Positions 21,972 through 35,029 of a DNA stretch of 64,000 bases are shown here, in pieces (position 1 is the first letter of the stretch; every line of letters begins with the position of its first letter). Origin of the DNA: Aphelocoma coerulescens (taxonomy: Eukaryota; Chordata; Aves; Passeriformes; Corvidae); the NCBI RefSeq assembly GCF_041296385.1, contig NW_027183981.1:1557501-1621500 (forward strand). Direction: 5' to 3'. Made by a program: the position numbers and the translations under genes. The notes below the pieces were generated by a model. That model searched no databases. It worked only from the letters and a program-made list of their open reading frames with translations, and was not told the origin of the DNA.

Positions 21972-22088
21972 AGGCCCCTTCCCTGAGTGGTTCGAGCTGG
22001 ACAGTGGAATTGGTTTTGGGTGGGAGGGGTTCACCCGTCATAACGCGTCTTGCCCATATTTGGGCTACAAATTTGGATTCGACCAGGT

Positions 22089-22239
22089 GGACGGGCCACC
22101 TTTACTTAACCCAGAAAAGAAACATATCATTTTATATGTTTATTAAATAGCCATAGTTACTAACTGGGCATAGCTGCAGAGGTCGCACCTCCTCGTGGTC
22201 CCGCCGGATACCCGTAAGGGTAACTAAGTCGACCTCTGC
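22089..22239 (+). ncRNA. U5 HDV-like ribozyme
   Basis: P2 22176-22185 with 22230-22239; catalytic-position C at 22224. Core identical to U1. Confidence 0.7.
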
Positions 22240-22468
22240 CCCAGTGTGAGTGAGGGGGTAATATCTCCCCTCCCTATTGCTGGACTCGCCACCCAGTGGT
22301 AGATTCACAAATCGCAGAAACAAATTTATTGGCGCAGCTATTTGCTGTTGCCCAAAGCCTTGTCCACGGGCATTAGTTGGACACAGTCTGCAGGTTGGTC
22401 GAGGGTTCCACCTGCAGACTCTGACAACCCTCTTTTAGATTTGACCAAACGCCATCTCGGTCTTGACA

Positions 22469-25400
22469 ATGGTACAATCTGTGGCTTTGCGGTACGTGTC
22501 TACGGCCACCCAAACTGACCCTTTAGATCTGTGGGTTAGAGAGGCCAGAATTCCACCACTATCTGTGGTGTTAGAGGAGGAAAGAATCAATCTTGTACCT
22601 TTGGAGTTTATAAACTCCAAAGTTGCTCTTGAAGTTGGGAGCCATCCGGGTAACACCGCAGATTGTCTGGCTGTATTTCCTGAACCTTATGAAATCTTGC
22701 CCTTTGGGCTGGTTCAGGAAGAAATAAATGGGTGTGAAACAAGAGAAATAGAGGAGCCAATGACACCTGGGACTCCTCCGGGATCAGAGGGGGCGGAACA
22801 ATTACAGGAACTCCTGTTATGTCTGTCCCGGACAAAAATCCATCATGTCCAAGGTGTCTGACCCGGTTTACTAATACGCTGGGGTTAACAGACCATCTAA
22901 AGACGTCCCATGGCTGTAATAAGATCTGGTTTAGGTGCTCTAAGTGTGGTAAACAAAATCTGAAATACCACAGTATCTCCTGTCATGTCCCTCGGTGCAA
23001 AGGTGAAGGATTTGTGGCCCCTACGGGTAGCTGGGTCTGTGAGGTGTGCTCTAGAGGTTTTGCTACAAAGATTGGACTGGGACAGCACAAGAGGTTACAA
23101 CATCCTCTTGTGTGTAATGTGGAACGGATAGCTGCCTCTCACCCCAAAGAAACATCTTTGCGGGGGGCCCATAAGAAGGTATGGACCGAGGAGGAAGAGG
23201 CTCTCCTGAATCAATTGGTGGTTAAGTTTGCTGGTAGCAGGAACATCAATCAGCTAATAGCGGAGCACTTGCCATCTAAGACGCCAAAGCAGATTAGTGA
23301 CAAAAGACGCCTTCTAGGAAAAGGTCCCTCAAAGAAAGTTCGATTTAGAGAAGGCGGGGCTGTAGGCAGAGAAGAACCTCCCCAATCTGCTAAGGGGCAA
23401 AGTGAGGGACGCTTGGTGCTCCACTATCATGATATCATCAAGCTGAAGCTATCGGCAGGCGAGTTCACCGTGTGTCAGGAGGCCTTTGAGAAAATAATGC
23501 AGGGGCAAGATCCGCAATCAGTGGTGAACGAAGTGTATGAGAAGTTTCGGGATAGCCAGGATAGGCTTAACCATAAAGTGTCTAAGCCGCGAAGGCCCCG
23601 GGGGCCTCGAGGCCAAAAAGCATCCGGGGTGACAACTAAACGGATGCAGAAAAGGGCCGTTAAGCGAGGAAAATATCTGAGATATCAGAGGTTGTTTCAG
23701 ATACATAGAGGGAGGTTGGCACGGGTTATTTTGGATAACACGGAAGCCCTGCAGTGCCAAATACCATCTGGTGTTATCCACAGTGCACATTTAAAGAGAG
23801 ATGGGAAACATCTGTCTGTTTTAGTGGTCTTGAATCCTTCCCAGTATATAGGGAGGCGGATAACACCATGTTTCGAGACCTGATTTCAGAGAGAGACTGG
23901 TAAGAACTTGAATGAGATGTGTAAAACCTCCGCTCCTGGGCCAGATGGGATTGCTCTGGGTCATCTTATTAAAATAGACCCTAAGTTCTCCCAGTTGACA
24001 GAGATCTTCAACCTCTGGCTTGCCACCGGAACTTTACCGGACGCGCTGCGGGACTGCCTGACAGTTTTGATACCCAAGTCATCCAATGAGGAGAAACCTG
24101 GTGATATCAACAACTGGAGGCCTATCACCATTGCTTCAGTGGTGTTTAGGTTGTTCTCCAGGATCGCGAATGCGAGACTGGCCCGTGCATGTCCCATTAA
24201 CCCCAGACAACGGGGTTTTATCAGCGCATCAGGCTGTTCTGAGAACCTTAAGCTGTTACAGCTTTTGGTTAAGAAGGCAAAACAGGAACATAGAAGTTTG
24301 GGGGTGGTATTTGTGGATATTGCCAAGGCATTTGATACCGTTTGCCAGCAGCATATTATAGCTGGTTTGGTTAAGAGGGGAGTTGATTCCCATATAATCC
24401 ATCTAATTGGTGAGATGTACAGGAATATTAAGACGTACATCGTCGCCAAGAATGGGAAAACAGACCCCATTAACATCTGCTCCGGTGTTAAACAGGGCAA
24501 CCCAATGTCACTTTTGTTATTCAACCTGGCGCTGGATCCTCTCCTATGTAAACTGGAAACGGAAGGGTGTGGATTCCATCATGGTGGATTTAAGATTACG
24601 GCCATGGCCTTCGCAGATGATCTGGTGCTTCTGAGCGACTCATGGGAAGGCATGTGTTATAACATCAAAATTTTGGAGACCTTTTGTGAGCTTACTGGTC
24701 TCCGAACTCAAGAAGAGAAATGCCACGGCTTTTACATCAAGCCGACCAAGGACGCGTATACCATCAGTGACTGTCCTGCTTGGCAAGTTGGAGGGACTCC
24801 CCTCAACATGATCAACCCGGGAAGCTCAGAGAAATATCTTGGCACACAGATTGACCCTTGGACCGGTTTCGCTGATCCTGGCCTTCCTACGAAACTTGAA
24901 GAATGGCTTCATCGGATTGGTAGCGCACCACTTAAACCTCTTCAGAAAGCCGATAGGACATATACCATCCCTAGACTGATATATCTGGCTGACCATACCA
25001 ATGTAAAAACTGGGCTCCTCGAATCCCTTGACTTGATGATAAAAAAAATCGGTCAAGGAGCGGCTTCATCTCCCAACTTGTACATGTGATGCCATCCTGT
25101 ATTCGAGATTTAAAGACGGAGGGCTGGGGTTTATCAAATTGGCGGCGCTTATACCTAGTATTCAAGCGCGAAGATTGCACAGATTAGCTCAATCTTCGGA
25201 TGGGACCTTGGTTTCTTTTTTGAAGGGTGAACATCTAGAATTGATACATGAGAAATTATGGGTTAAAGCTGGGGGTGTACGAGAGTCCGTCCCCCAAATT
25301 TGGGACCCCATCCCATTGATGGAAGTTGCTAGCGAGGGGAGTGAAGCCTTGTCTGAGTGGGAGGCACCACGTTCCAAGCTTCGCCTTCCTAGGCCCTGTG

Positions 25401-26158
25401 ACTGGCGGAAGGTGGAATTCAATAAATGGAAACATCTGGTTGCCCAGGGCCATGGGATCGAAAATTTTGAGAATGATAAGATCAGTAATGACTGGTTGAT
25501 GCATTACCGCAGCATCCCTCACAGAAAACTCATAACGGCGCTGCAATTAAGAGCGAAGGTCTACCCCACTCGGGAATTCTTAGCAAGGGGTAGACACGAT
25601 GTCTGTGTTCGATCCTGCAGACACTGCGGCGCCGAATATGAATCAGCGTCCCATGTCATCGGAAAATGCCCAATTACTCAGGACGCCAGAATTAAAAGGC
25701 ATAATTTCATCTGCAAAACCCTTAGCCGAGAAGCTAAGAGGGAGAATTGGACGGTTTTCCAGGAGCCGCATTTGAGAGATGAAGAAAATGAGTTATTTAA
25801 GCCTGATTTAATCTTTGTGAAGGATGCTAAGGCACTTGTAGTGGACGTAACAGTGAGATACGAGCACAGCAATTCTTCACTGAAAGGGGCCGCTGTGGAG
25901 AAGGCAAAAAAGTATCAACACCTTCTTCCACAGATTTGTGACCTCACTAATATAACATCTGTAGAGTTCACTGGTTTCCCCTTAGGAGCGCGGGGGAAAT
26001 GGTATGAGAGGAACTCTGAATTGCTACAGGCCTTGGGACTCTCTAAAACGAGGCTAGGGAGACTAGCCCGGGCCCTGGCATCCAGAGCACTCTTCTCTTC
26101 TGTAGATATCGTACATATGTTCGCAAGCAAAGCCAGATTGTTTGTACCTTTACAATAA
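22469..26158 (+). pseudogene. U5 broken R2 protein gene
   Basis: Fragments: 22469-22861, 22819-23883, 23908-25089, 25049-26158. The endonuclease segment has Lys at the variable site and NITS for NVTS near the C-terminus. Confidence 0.92.
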
Positions 26159-26275
26159 AGGCCCCTTCCCTGAGTGGTTCGAGCTGGACAGTGGAATTGG
26201 TTTTGGGTGGGAGGGGTTCACCCGTCATGACGCGTCTTGCCCATATTTGGGCTACAAATTTGGATTCGACCAGGT

Positions 26276-26426
26276 GGACGGGCCACCTTTACTTAACCCA
26301 GAAAAGAAACATATCATTTTATATGTTTATTAAATAGCCATAGTTACTAACTGGGCATAGCTGCAGAGGTCGCACCTCCTCGTGGTCCCGCCGGATACCC
26401 GTAAGGGTAACTAAGTCGACCTCTGC
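26276..26426 (+). ncRNA. U6 HDV-like ribozyme
   Basis: P2 26363-26372 with 26417-26426; catalytic-position C at 26411. Core identical to U1. Confidence 0.7.
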
Positions 26427-26655
26427 CCCAGTGTGAGTGAGGGGGTAATATCTCCCCTCCCTATTGCTGGACTCGCCACCCAGTGGTAGATTCACAAATC
26501 GCAGAAACAAATTTATTGGCGCAGCTATTTGCTGTTGCCCAAAGCCTTGTCCACGGGCATTAGTTGGACACAGTCTGCAGGTTGGTCGAGGGTTCCACCT
26601 GCAGACTCTGACAACCCTCTTTTAGATTTGACCAAACGCCATCTCGGTCTTGACA

Positions 26656-29600
26656 ATGGTACAATCTGTGGCTTTGCGGTACGTGTCTACGGCCACCCAA
26701 ACTGACCCTTTAGATCTGTGGGTTAGAGAGGCCAGAATTCCACCACTATCTGTGGTGTTAGAGGAGGAAAGAATCAATCTTGTACCTTTGGAGTTTATAA
26801 ACTCCAAAGTTGCTCTTGAAGTTGGGAGCCATCCGGGTAACACCGCAGATTGTCTGGCTGTATTTCCTGAACCTTATGAAATCTTGCCCTTTGGGCTGGT
26901 TCAGGAAGAAATAAATGGGTGTGAAACAAGAGAAATAGAGGAGCCAATGACACCTGGGACTCCTCCGGGATCAGAGGGGGCGGAACAATTACAGGAACTC
27001 CTGTTATGTCTGTCCCGGACAAAAATCCATCATGTCCAAGGTGTCTGACCTGGTTTACTAATACGCTGGGGTTAACAGACCATCTAAAGACGTCCCATGG
27101 CTGTAATAAGATCTGGTTTAGGTGCTCTAAGTGTGGTAAACAAAATCTGAAATACCACAGTATCTCCTGTCATGTCCCTCGGTGCAAAGGTGAAGGATTT
27201 GTGGCCCCTACGGGTAGCTGGGTCTGTGAGGTGTGCTCTAGAGGTTTTGCTACAAAGATTGGACTGGGACAGCACAAGAGGTTACAACATCCTCTTGTGT
27301 GTAATGTGGAACGGATAGCTGCCTCTCACCCCAAAGAAACATCTTTGCGGGGGGCCCATAAGAAGGTATGGACCGAGGAGGAAGAGGCTCTCCTGAATCA
27401 ATTGGTGGTTAAGTTTGCTGGTAGCAGGAACATCAATCAGCTAATAGCGGAGCACTTGCCATCTAAGATGCCAAAGCAGATTAGTGACAAAAGACGCCTT
27501 CTAGGAAAAGGTCCCTCAAAGAAAGTTCGATTTAGAGAAGGCGGGGCTGTAGGCAGAGAAGAACCTCCCCAATCTGCTAAGGGGCAAAGTGAGGGACGCT
27601 TGGTGCTCCACTATCATGATATCATCAAGCTGAAGCTATCGGCAGGCGAGTTCACCGTGTGTCAGGAGGCCTTTGAGAAAATAATGCAGGGGCAAGATCC
27701 GCAATCAGTGGTGAACGAAGTGTATGAGAAGTTTCGGGATAGCCAGGATAGGCTTAACCATAAAGTGTCTAAGCCGCGAAGGCCCCGGGGGCCTCGAGGC
27801 CAAAAAGCATCCGGGGTGACAACTAAACGGATGCAGAAAAGGGCCGTTAAGCGAGGAAAATATCTGAGATATCAGAGGTTGTTTCAGATACATAGAGGGA
27901 GGTTGGCACGGGTTATTTTGGATAACACGGAAGCCCTGCAGTGCCAAATACCATCTGGTGTTATCCACAGTGCACATTTAAAGAGAGATGGGAAACATCT
28001 GTCTGTTTTAGTGGTCTTGAATCCTTCCCAGTATATAGGGAGGCGGATAACACCATGTTTCGAGACCTGATTTCAGAGAGAGACTGGTAAGAACTTGAAT
28101 GAGATGTGTAAAACCTCCGCTCCTGGGCCAGATGGGATTGCTCTGGGTCATCTTATTAAAATAGACCCTAAGTTCTCCCAGTTGACAGAGATCTTCAACC
28201 TCTGGCTTGCCACCGGAACTTTACCGGACGCGCTGCGGGACTGCCTGACAGTTTTGATACCCAAGTCATCCAATGAGGAGAAACCTGGTGATATCAACAA
28301 CTGGAGGCCTATCACCATTGCTTCAGTGGTGTTTAGGTTGTTCTCCAGGATCGCGAATGCGAGACTGGCCCGTGCATGTCCCATTAACCCCAGACAACGG
28401 GGTTTTATCAGCGCATCAGGCTGTTCTGAGAACCTTAAGCTGTTACAGCTTTTGGTTAAGAAGGCAAAACAGGAACATAGAAGTTTGGGGGTGGTATTTG
28501 TGGATATTGCCAAGGCATTTGATACCGTTTGCCAGCAGCATATTATAGCTGGTTTGGTTAAGAGGGGAGTTGATTCCCATATAATCCATCTAATTGGTGA
28601 GATGTACAGGAATATTAAGACGTACATCGTCGCCAAGAATGGGAAAACAGACCCCATTAACATCTGCTCCGGTGTTAAACAGGGCAACCCAATGTCACTT
28701 TTGTTATTCAACCTGGCGCTGGATCCTCTCCTATGTAAACTGGAAACGGAAGGGTGTGGATTCCATCATGGTGGATTTAAGATTACGGCCATGGCCTTCG
28801 CAGATGATCTGGTGCTTCTGAGCGACTCATGGGAAGGCATGTGTTATAACATCAAAATTTTGGAGACCTTTTGTGAGCTTACTGGTCTCCGAACTCAAGA
28901 AGAGAAATGCCACGGCTTTTACATCAAGCCGACCAAGGACGCGTATACCATCAGTGACTGTCCTGCTTGGCAAGTTGGAGGGACTCCCCTCAACATGATC
29001 AACCCGGGAAGCTCAGAGAAATATCTTGGCACACAGATTGACCCTTGGACCGGTTTCGCTGATCCTGGCCTTCCTACGAAACTTGAAGAATGGCTTCATC
29101 GGATTGGTAGCGCACCACTTAAACCTCTTCAGAAAGCCGATAGGACATATACCATCCCTAGACTGATATATCTGGCTGACCATACCAATGTAAAAACTGG
29201 GCTCCTCGAATCCCTTGACTTGATGATAAAAAAAATCGGTCAAGGAGCGGCTTCATCTCCCAACTTGTACATGTGATGCCATCCTGTATTCGAGATTTAA
29301 AGACGGAGGGCTGGGGTTTATCAAATTGGCGGCGCTTATACCTAGTATTCAAGCGCGAAGATTGCACAGATTAGCTCAATCTTCGGATGGGACCTTGGTT
29401 TCTTTTTTGAAGGGTGAACATCTAGAATTGATACATGAGAAATTATGGGTTAAAGCTGGGGGTGTACGAGAGTCCGTCCCCCAAATTTGGGACCCCATCC
29501 CATTGATGGAAGTTGCTAGCGAGGGGAGTGAAGCCTTGTCTGAGTGGGAGGCACCACGTTCCAAGCTTCGCCTTCCTAGGCCCTGTGACTGGCGGAAGGT

Positions 29601-30345
29601 GGAATTCAATAAATGGAAACATCTGGTTGCCCAGGGCCATGGGATCGAAAATTTTGAGAATGATAAGATCAGTAATGACTGGTTGATGCATTACCGCAGC
29701 ATCCCTCACAGAAAACTCATAACGGCGCTGCAATTAAGAGCGAAGGTCTACCCCACTCGGGAATTCTTAGCAAGGGGTAGACACGATGTCTGTGTTCGAT
29801 CCTGCAGACACTGCGGCGCCGAATATGAATCAGCGTCCCATGTCATCGGAAAATGCCCAATTACTCAGGACGCCAGAATTAAAAGGCATAATTTCATCTG
29901 CGAAACCCTTAGCCGAGAAGCTAAGAGGGAGAATTGGACGGTTTTCCAGGAGCCGCATTTGAGAGATGAAGAAAATGAGTTATTTAAGCCTGATTTAATC
30001 TTTGTGAAGGATGCTAAGGCACTTGTAGTGGACGTAACAGTGAGATACGAGCACAGCAATTCTTCACTGAAAGGGGCCGCTGTGGAGAAGGCAAAAAAGT
30101 ATCAACACCTTCTTCCACAGATTTGTGACCTCACTAATGTAACATCTGTAGAGTTCACTGGTTTCCCCTTAGGAGCGCGGGGGAAATGGTATGAGAGGAA
30201 CTCTGAATTGCTACAGGCCTTGGGACTCTCTAAAACGAGGCTAGGGAGACTAGCCCGGGCCCTGGCATCCAGAGCACTCTTCTCTTCTGTAGATATCGTA
30301 CATATGTTCGCAAGCAAAGCCAGATTGTTTGTACCTTTACAATAA
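26656..30345 (+). pseudogene. U6 broken R2 protein gene
   Basis: Fragments: 26656-27048, 27006-28070, 28095-29276, 29236-30345. Finger 1 has Trp, the Myb region SKMPK, and the endonuclease Glu. Confidence 0.92.
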
Positions 30346-30462
30346 AGGCCCCTTCCCTGAGTGGTTCGAGCTGGACAGTGGAATTGGTTTTGGGTGGGAG
30401 GGGTTCACCCGTCATGACGCGTCTTGCCCATATTTGGGCTACAAATTTGGATTCGACCAGGT

Positions 30463-30613
30463 GGACGGGCCACCTTTACTTAACCCAGAAAAGAAACATA
30501 TCATTTTATATGTTTATTAAATAGCCATAGTTACTAACTGGGCATAGCTGCAGAGGTCGCACCTCCTCGTGGTCCCGCCGGATACCCGTAAGGGTAACTA
30601 AGTCGACCTCTGC
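30463..30613 (+). ncRNA. U7 HDV-like ribozyme
   Basis: P2 30550-30559 with 30604-30613; catalytic-position C at 30598. Core identical to U1. Confidence 0.7.
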
Positions 30614-30842
30614 CCCAGTGTGAGTGAGGGGGTAATATCTCCCCTCCCTATTGCTGGACTCGCCACCCAGTGGTAGATTCACAAATCGCAGAAACAAATT
30701 TATTGGCGCAGCTATTTGCTGTTGCCCAAAGCCTTGTCCACGGGCATTAGTTGGACACAGTCTGCAGGTTGGTCGAGGGTTCCACCTGCAGACTCTGACA
30801 ACCCTCTTTTAGATTTGACCAAACGCCATCTCGGTCTTGACA

Positions 30843-33800
30843 ATGGTACAATCTGTGGCTTTGCGGTACGTGTCTACGGCCACCCAAACTGACCCTTTAG
30901 ATCTGTGGGTTAGAGAGGCCAGAATTCCACCACTATCTGTGGTGTTAGAGGAGGAAAGAATCAATCTTGTACCTTTGGAGTTTATAAACTCCAAAGTTGC
31001 TCTTGAAGTTGGGAGCCATCCGGGTAACACCGCAGATTGTCTGGCTGTATTTCCTGAACCTTATGAAATCTTGCCCTTTGGGCTGGTTCAGGAAGAAATA
31101 AATGGGTGTGAAACAAGAGAAATAGAGGAGCCAATGACACCTGGGACTCCTCCGGGATCAGAGGGGGCGGAACAATTACAGGAACTCCTGTTATGTCTGT
31201 CCCGGACAAAAATCCATCATGTCCAAGGTGTCTGACCCGGTTTACTAATACGCTGGGGTTAACAGACCATCTAAAGACGTCCCATGGCTGTAATAAGATC
31301 TGGTTTAGGTGCTCTAAGTGTGGTAAACAAAATCTGAAATACCACAGTATCTCCTGTCATGTCCCTCGGTGCAAAGGTGAAGGATTTGTGGCCCCTACGG
31401 GTAGCTGGGTCTGTGAGGTGTGCTCTAGAGGTTTTGCTACAAAGATTGGACTGGGACAGCACAAGAGGTTACAACATCCTCTTGTGTGTAATGTGGAACG
31501 GATAGCTGCCTCTCACCCCAAAGAAACATCTTTGCGGGGGGCCCATAAGAAGGTATGGACCGAGGAGGAAGAGGCTCTCCTGAATCAATTGGTGGTTAAG
31601 TTTGCTGGTAGCAGGAACATCAATCAGCTAATAGCGGAGCACTTGCCATCTAAGACGCCAAAGCAGATTAGTGACAAAAGACGCCTTCTAGGAAAAGGTC
31701 CCTCAAAGAAAGTTCGATTTAGAGAAGGCGGGGCTGTAGGCAGAGAAGAACCTCCCCAATCTGCTAAGGGGCAAAGTGAGGGACGCTTGGTGCTCCACTA
31801 TCATGATATCATCAAGCTGAAGCTATCGGCAGGCGAGTTCACCGTGTGTCAGGAGGCCTTTGAGAAAATAATGCAGGGGCAAGATCCGCAATCAGTGGTG
31901 AACGAAGTGTATGAGAAGTTTCGGGATAGCCAGGATAGGCTTAACCATAAAGTGTCTAAGCCGCGAAGGCCCCGGGGGCCTCGAGGCCAAAAAGCATCCG
32001 GGGTGACAACTAAACGGATGCAGAAAAGGGCCGTTAAGCGAGGAAAATATCTGAGATATCAGAGGTTGTTTCAGATACATAGAGGGAGGTTGGCACGGGT
32101 TATTTTGGATAACACGGAAGCCCTGCAGTGCCAAATACCATCTGGTGTTATCCACAGTGCACATTTAAAGAGAGATGGGAAACATCTGTCTGTTTTAGTG
32201 GTCTTGAATCCTTCCCAGTATATAGGGAGGCGGATAACACCATGTTTCGAGACCTGATTTCAGAGAGAGACTGGTAAGAACTTGAATGAGATGTGTAAAA
32301 CCTCCGCTCCTGGGCCAGATGGGATTGCTCTGGGTCATCTTATTAAAATAGACCCTAAGTTCTCCCAGTTGACAGAGATCTTCAACCTCTGGCTTGCCAC
32401 CGGAACTTTACCGGACGCGCTGCGGGACTGCCTGACAGTTTTGATACCCAAGTCATCCAATGAGGAGAAACCTGGTGATATCAACAACTGGAGGCCTATC
32501 ACCATTGCTTCAGTGGTGTTTAGGTTGTTCTCCAGGATCGCGAATGCGAGACTGGCCCGTGCATGTCCCATTAACCCCAGACAACGGGGTTTTATCAGCG
32601 CATCAGGCTGTTCTGAGAACCTTAAGCTGTTACAGCTTTTGGTTAAGAAGGCAAAACAGGAACATAGAAGTTTGGGGGTGGTATTTGTGGATATTGCCAA
32701 GGCATTTGATACCGTTTGCCAGCAGCATATTATAGCTGGTTTGGTTAAGAGGGGAGTTGATTCCCATATAATCCATCTAATTGGTGAGATGTACAGGAAT
32801 ATTAAGACGTACATCGTCGCCAAGAATGGGAAAACAGACCCCATTAACATCTGCTCCGGTGTTAAACAGGGCAACCCAATGTCACTTTTGTTATTCAACC
32901 TGGCGCTGGATCCTCTCCTATGTAAACTGGAAACGGAAGGGTGTGGATTCCATCATGGTGGATTTAAGATTACGGCCATGGCCTTCGCAGATGATCTGGT
33001 GCTTCTGAGCGACTCATGGGAAGGCATGTGTTATAACATCAAAATTTTGGAGACCTTTTGTGAGCTTACTGGTCTCCGAACTCAAGAAGAGAAATGCCAC
33101 GGCTTTTACATCAAGCCGACCAAGGACGCGTATACCATCAGTGACTGTCCTGCTTGGCAAGTTGGAGGGACTCCCCTCAACATGATCAACCCGGGAAGCT
33201 CAGAGAAATATCTTGGCACACAGATTGACCCTTGGACCGGTTTCGCTGATCCTGGCCTTCCTACGAAACTTGAAGAATGGCTTCATCGGATTGGTAGCGC
33301 ACCACTTAAACCTCTTCAGAAAGCCGATAGGACATATACCATCCCTAGACTGATATATCTGGCTGACCATACCAATGTAAAAACTGGGCTCCTCGAATCC
33401 CTTGACTTGATGATAAAAAAAATCGGTCAAGGAGCGGCTTCATCTCCCAACTTGTACATGTGATGCCATCCTGTATTCGAGATTTAAAGACGGAGGGCTG
33501 GGGTTTATCAAATTGGCGGCGCTTATACCTAGTATTCAAGCGCGAAGATTGCACAGATTAGCTCAATCTTCGGATGGGACCTTGGTTTCTTTTTTGAAGG
33601 GTGAACATCTAGAATTGATACATGAGAAATTATGGGTTAAAGCTGGGGGTGTACGAGAGTCCGTCCCCCAAATTTGGGACCCCATCCCATTGATGGAAGT
33701 TGCTAGCGAGGGGAGTGAAGCCTTGTCTGAGTGGGAGGCACCACGTTCCAAGCTTCGCCTTCCTAGGCCCTGTGACTGGCGGAAGGTGGAATTCAATAAA

Positions 33801-34532
33801 TGGAAACATCTGGTTGCCCAGGGCCATGGGATCGAAAATTTTGAGAATGATAAGATCAGTAATGACTGGTTGATGCATTACCGCAGCATCCCTCACAGAA
33901 AACTCATAACGGCGCTGCAATTAAGAGCGAAGGTCTACCCCACTCGGGAATTCTTAGCAAGGGGTAGACACGATGTCTGTGTTCGATCCTGCAGACACTG
34001 CGGCGCCGAATATGAATCAGCGTCCCATGTCATCGGAAAATGCCCAATTACTCAGGACGCCAGAATTAAAAGGCATAATTTCATCTGCGAAACCCTTAGC
34101 CGAGAAGCTAAGAGGGAGAATTGGACGGTTTTCCAGGAGCCGCATTTGAGAGATGAAGAAAATGAGTTATTTAAGCCTGATTTAATCTTTGTGAAGGATG
34201 CTAAGGCACTTGTAGTGGACGTAACAGTGAGATACGAGCACAGCAATTCTTCACTGAAAGGGGCCGCTGTGGAGAAGGCAAAAAAGTATCAACACCTTCT
34301 TCCACAGATTTGTGACCTCACTAATGTAACATCTGTAGAGTTCACTGGTTTCCCCTTAGGAGCGCGGGGGAAATGGTATGAGAGGAACTCTGAATTGCTA
34401 CAGGCCTTGGGACTCTCTAAAACGAGGCTAGGGAGACTAGCCCGGGCCCTGGCATCCAGAGCACTCTTCTCTTCTGTAGATATCGTACATATGTTCGCAA
34501 GCAAAGCCAGATTGTTTGTACCTTTACAATAA
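30843..34532 (+). pseudogene. U7 broken R2 protein gene
   Basis: Fragments: 30843-31235, 31193-32257, 32282-33463, 33423-34532. Consensus residues throughout. Confidence 0.92.
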
Positions 34533-34649
34533 AGGCCCCTTCCCTGAGTGGTTCGAGCTGGACAGTGGAATTGGTTTTGGGTGGGAGGGGTTCACCCGTC
34601 ATAACGCGTCTTGCCCATATTTGGGCTACAAATTTGGATTCGACCAGGT

Positions 34650-34800
34650 GGACGGGCCACCTTTACTTAACCCAGAAAAGAAACATATCATTTTATATGT
34701 TTATTAAATAGCCATAGTTACTAACTGGGCATAGCTGCAGAGGTCGCACCTCCTCGTGGTCCCGCCGGATACCCGTAAGGGTAACTAAGTCGACCTCTGC
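34650..34800 (+). ncRNA. U8 HDV-like ribozyme
   Basis: P2 34737-34746 with 34791-34800; catalytic-position C at 34785. Core identical to U1. Confidence 0.7.
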
Positions 34801-35029
34801 CCCAGTGTGAGTGAGGGGGTAATATCTCCCCTCCCTATTGCTGGACTCGCCACCCAGTGGTAGATTCACAAATCGCAGAAACAAATTTATTGGCGCAGCT
34901 ATTTGCTGTTGCCCAAAGCCTTGTCCACGGGCATTAGTTGGACACAGTCTGCAGGTTGGTCGAGGGTTCCACCTGCAGACTCTGACAACCCTCTTTTAGA
35001 TTTGACCAAACGCCATCTCGGTCTTGACA

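Larger units (their letters stand above)
17902..22088 (+). mobile_element. U4: complete R2 unit
   Basis: Variants: T18677 (Arg to Trp), T19095 (Thr to Met, shared only with U6, two units on) and G19154 (Arg to Gly, shared with U1, U10, U14). Confidence 0.95.
22089..26275 (+). mobile_element. U5: complete R2 unit
   Basis: Variants: A25715 (Glu to Lys), A25952 (private, Val to Ile, not at CpG) and G26229 in the 3' UTR. With T27051 in U6 they form the third copy of the 8374-bp haplotype. Confidence 0.95.
26276..30462 (+). mobile_element. U6: complete R2 unit, end of dimeric block
   Basis: Variants: T27051, T27469 (Thr to Met, shared with U4) and G30416 in the 3' UTR. Here the haplotype linkage breaks: G30416 is present but the Glu/Lys site is Glu, as expected if a crossover or conversion tract ended between the two sites. 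Confidence 0.95.
30463..34649 (+). mobile_element. U7: complete R2 unit
   Basis: It carries the majority base at every variable site I tracked, and so represents the array consensus. Confidence 0.95.
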
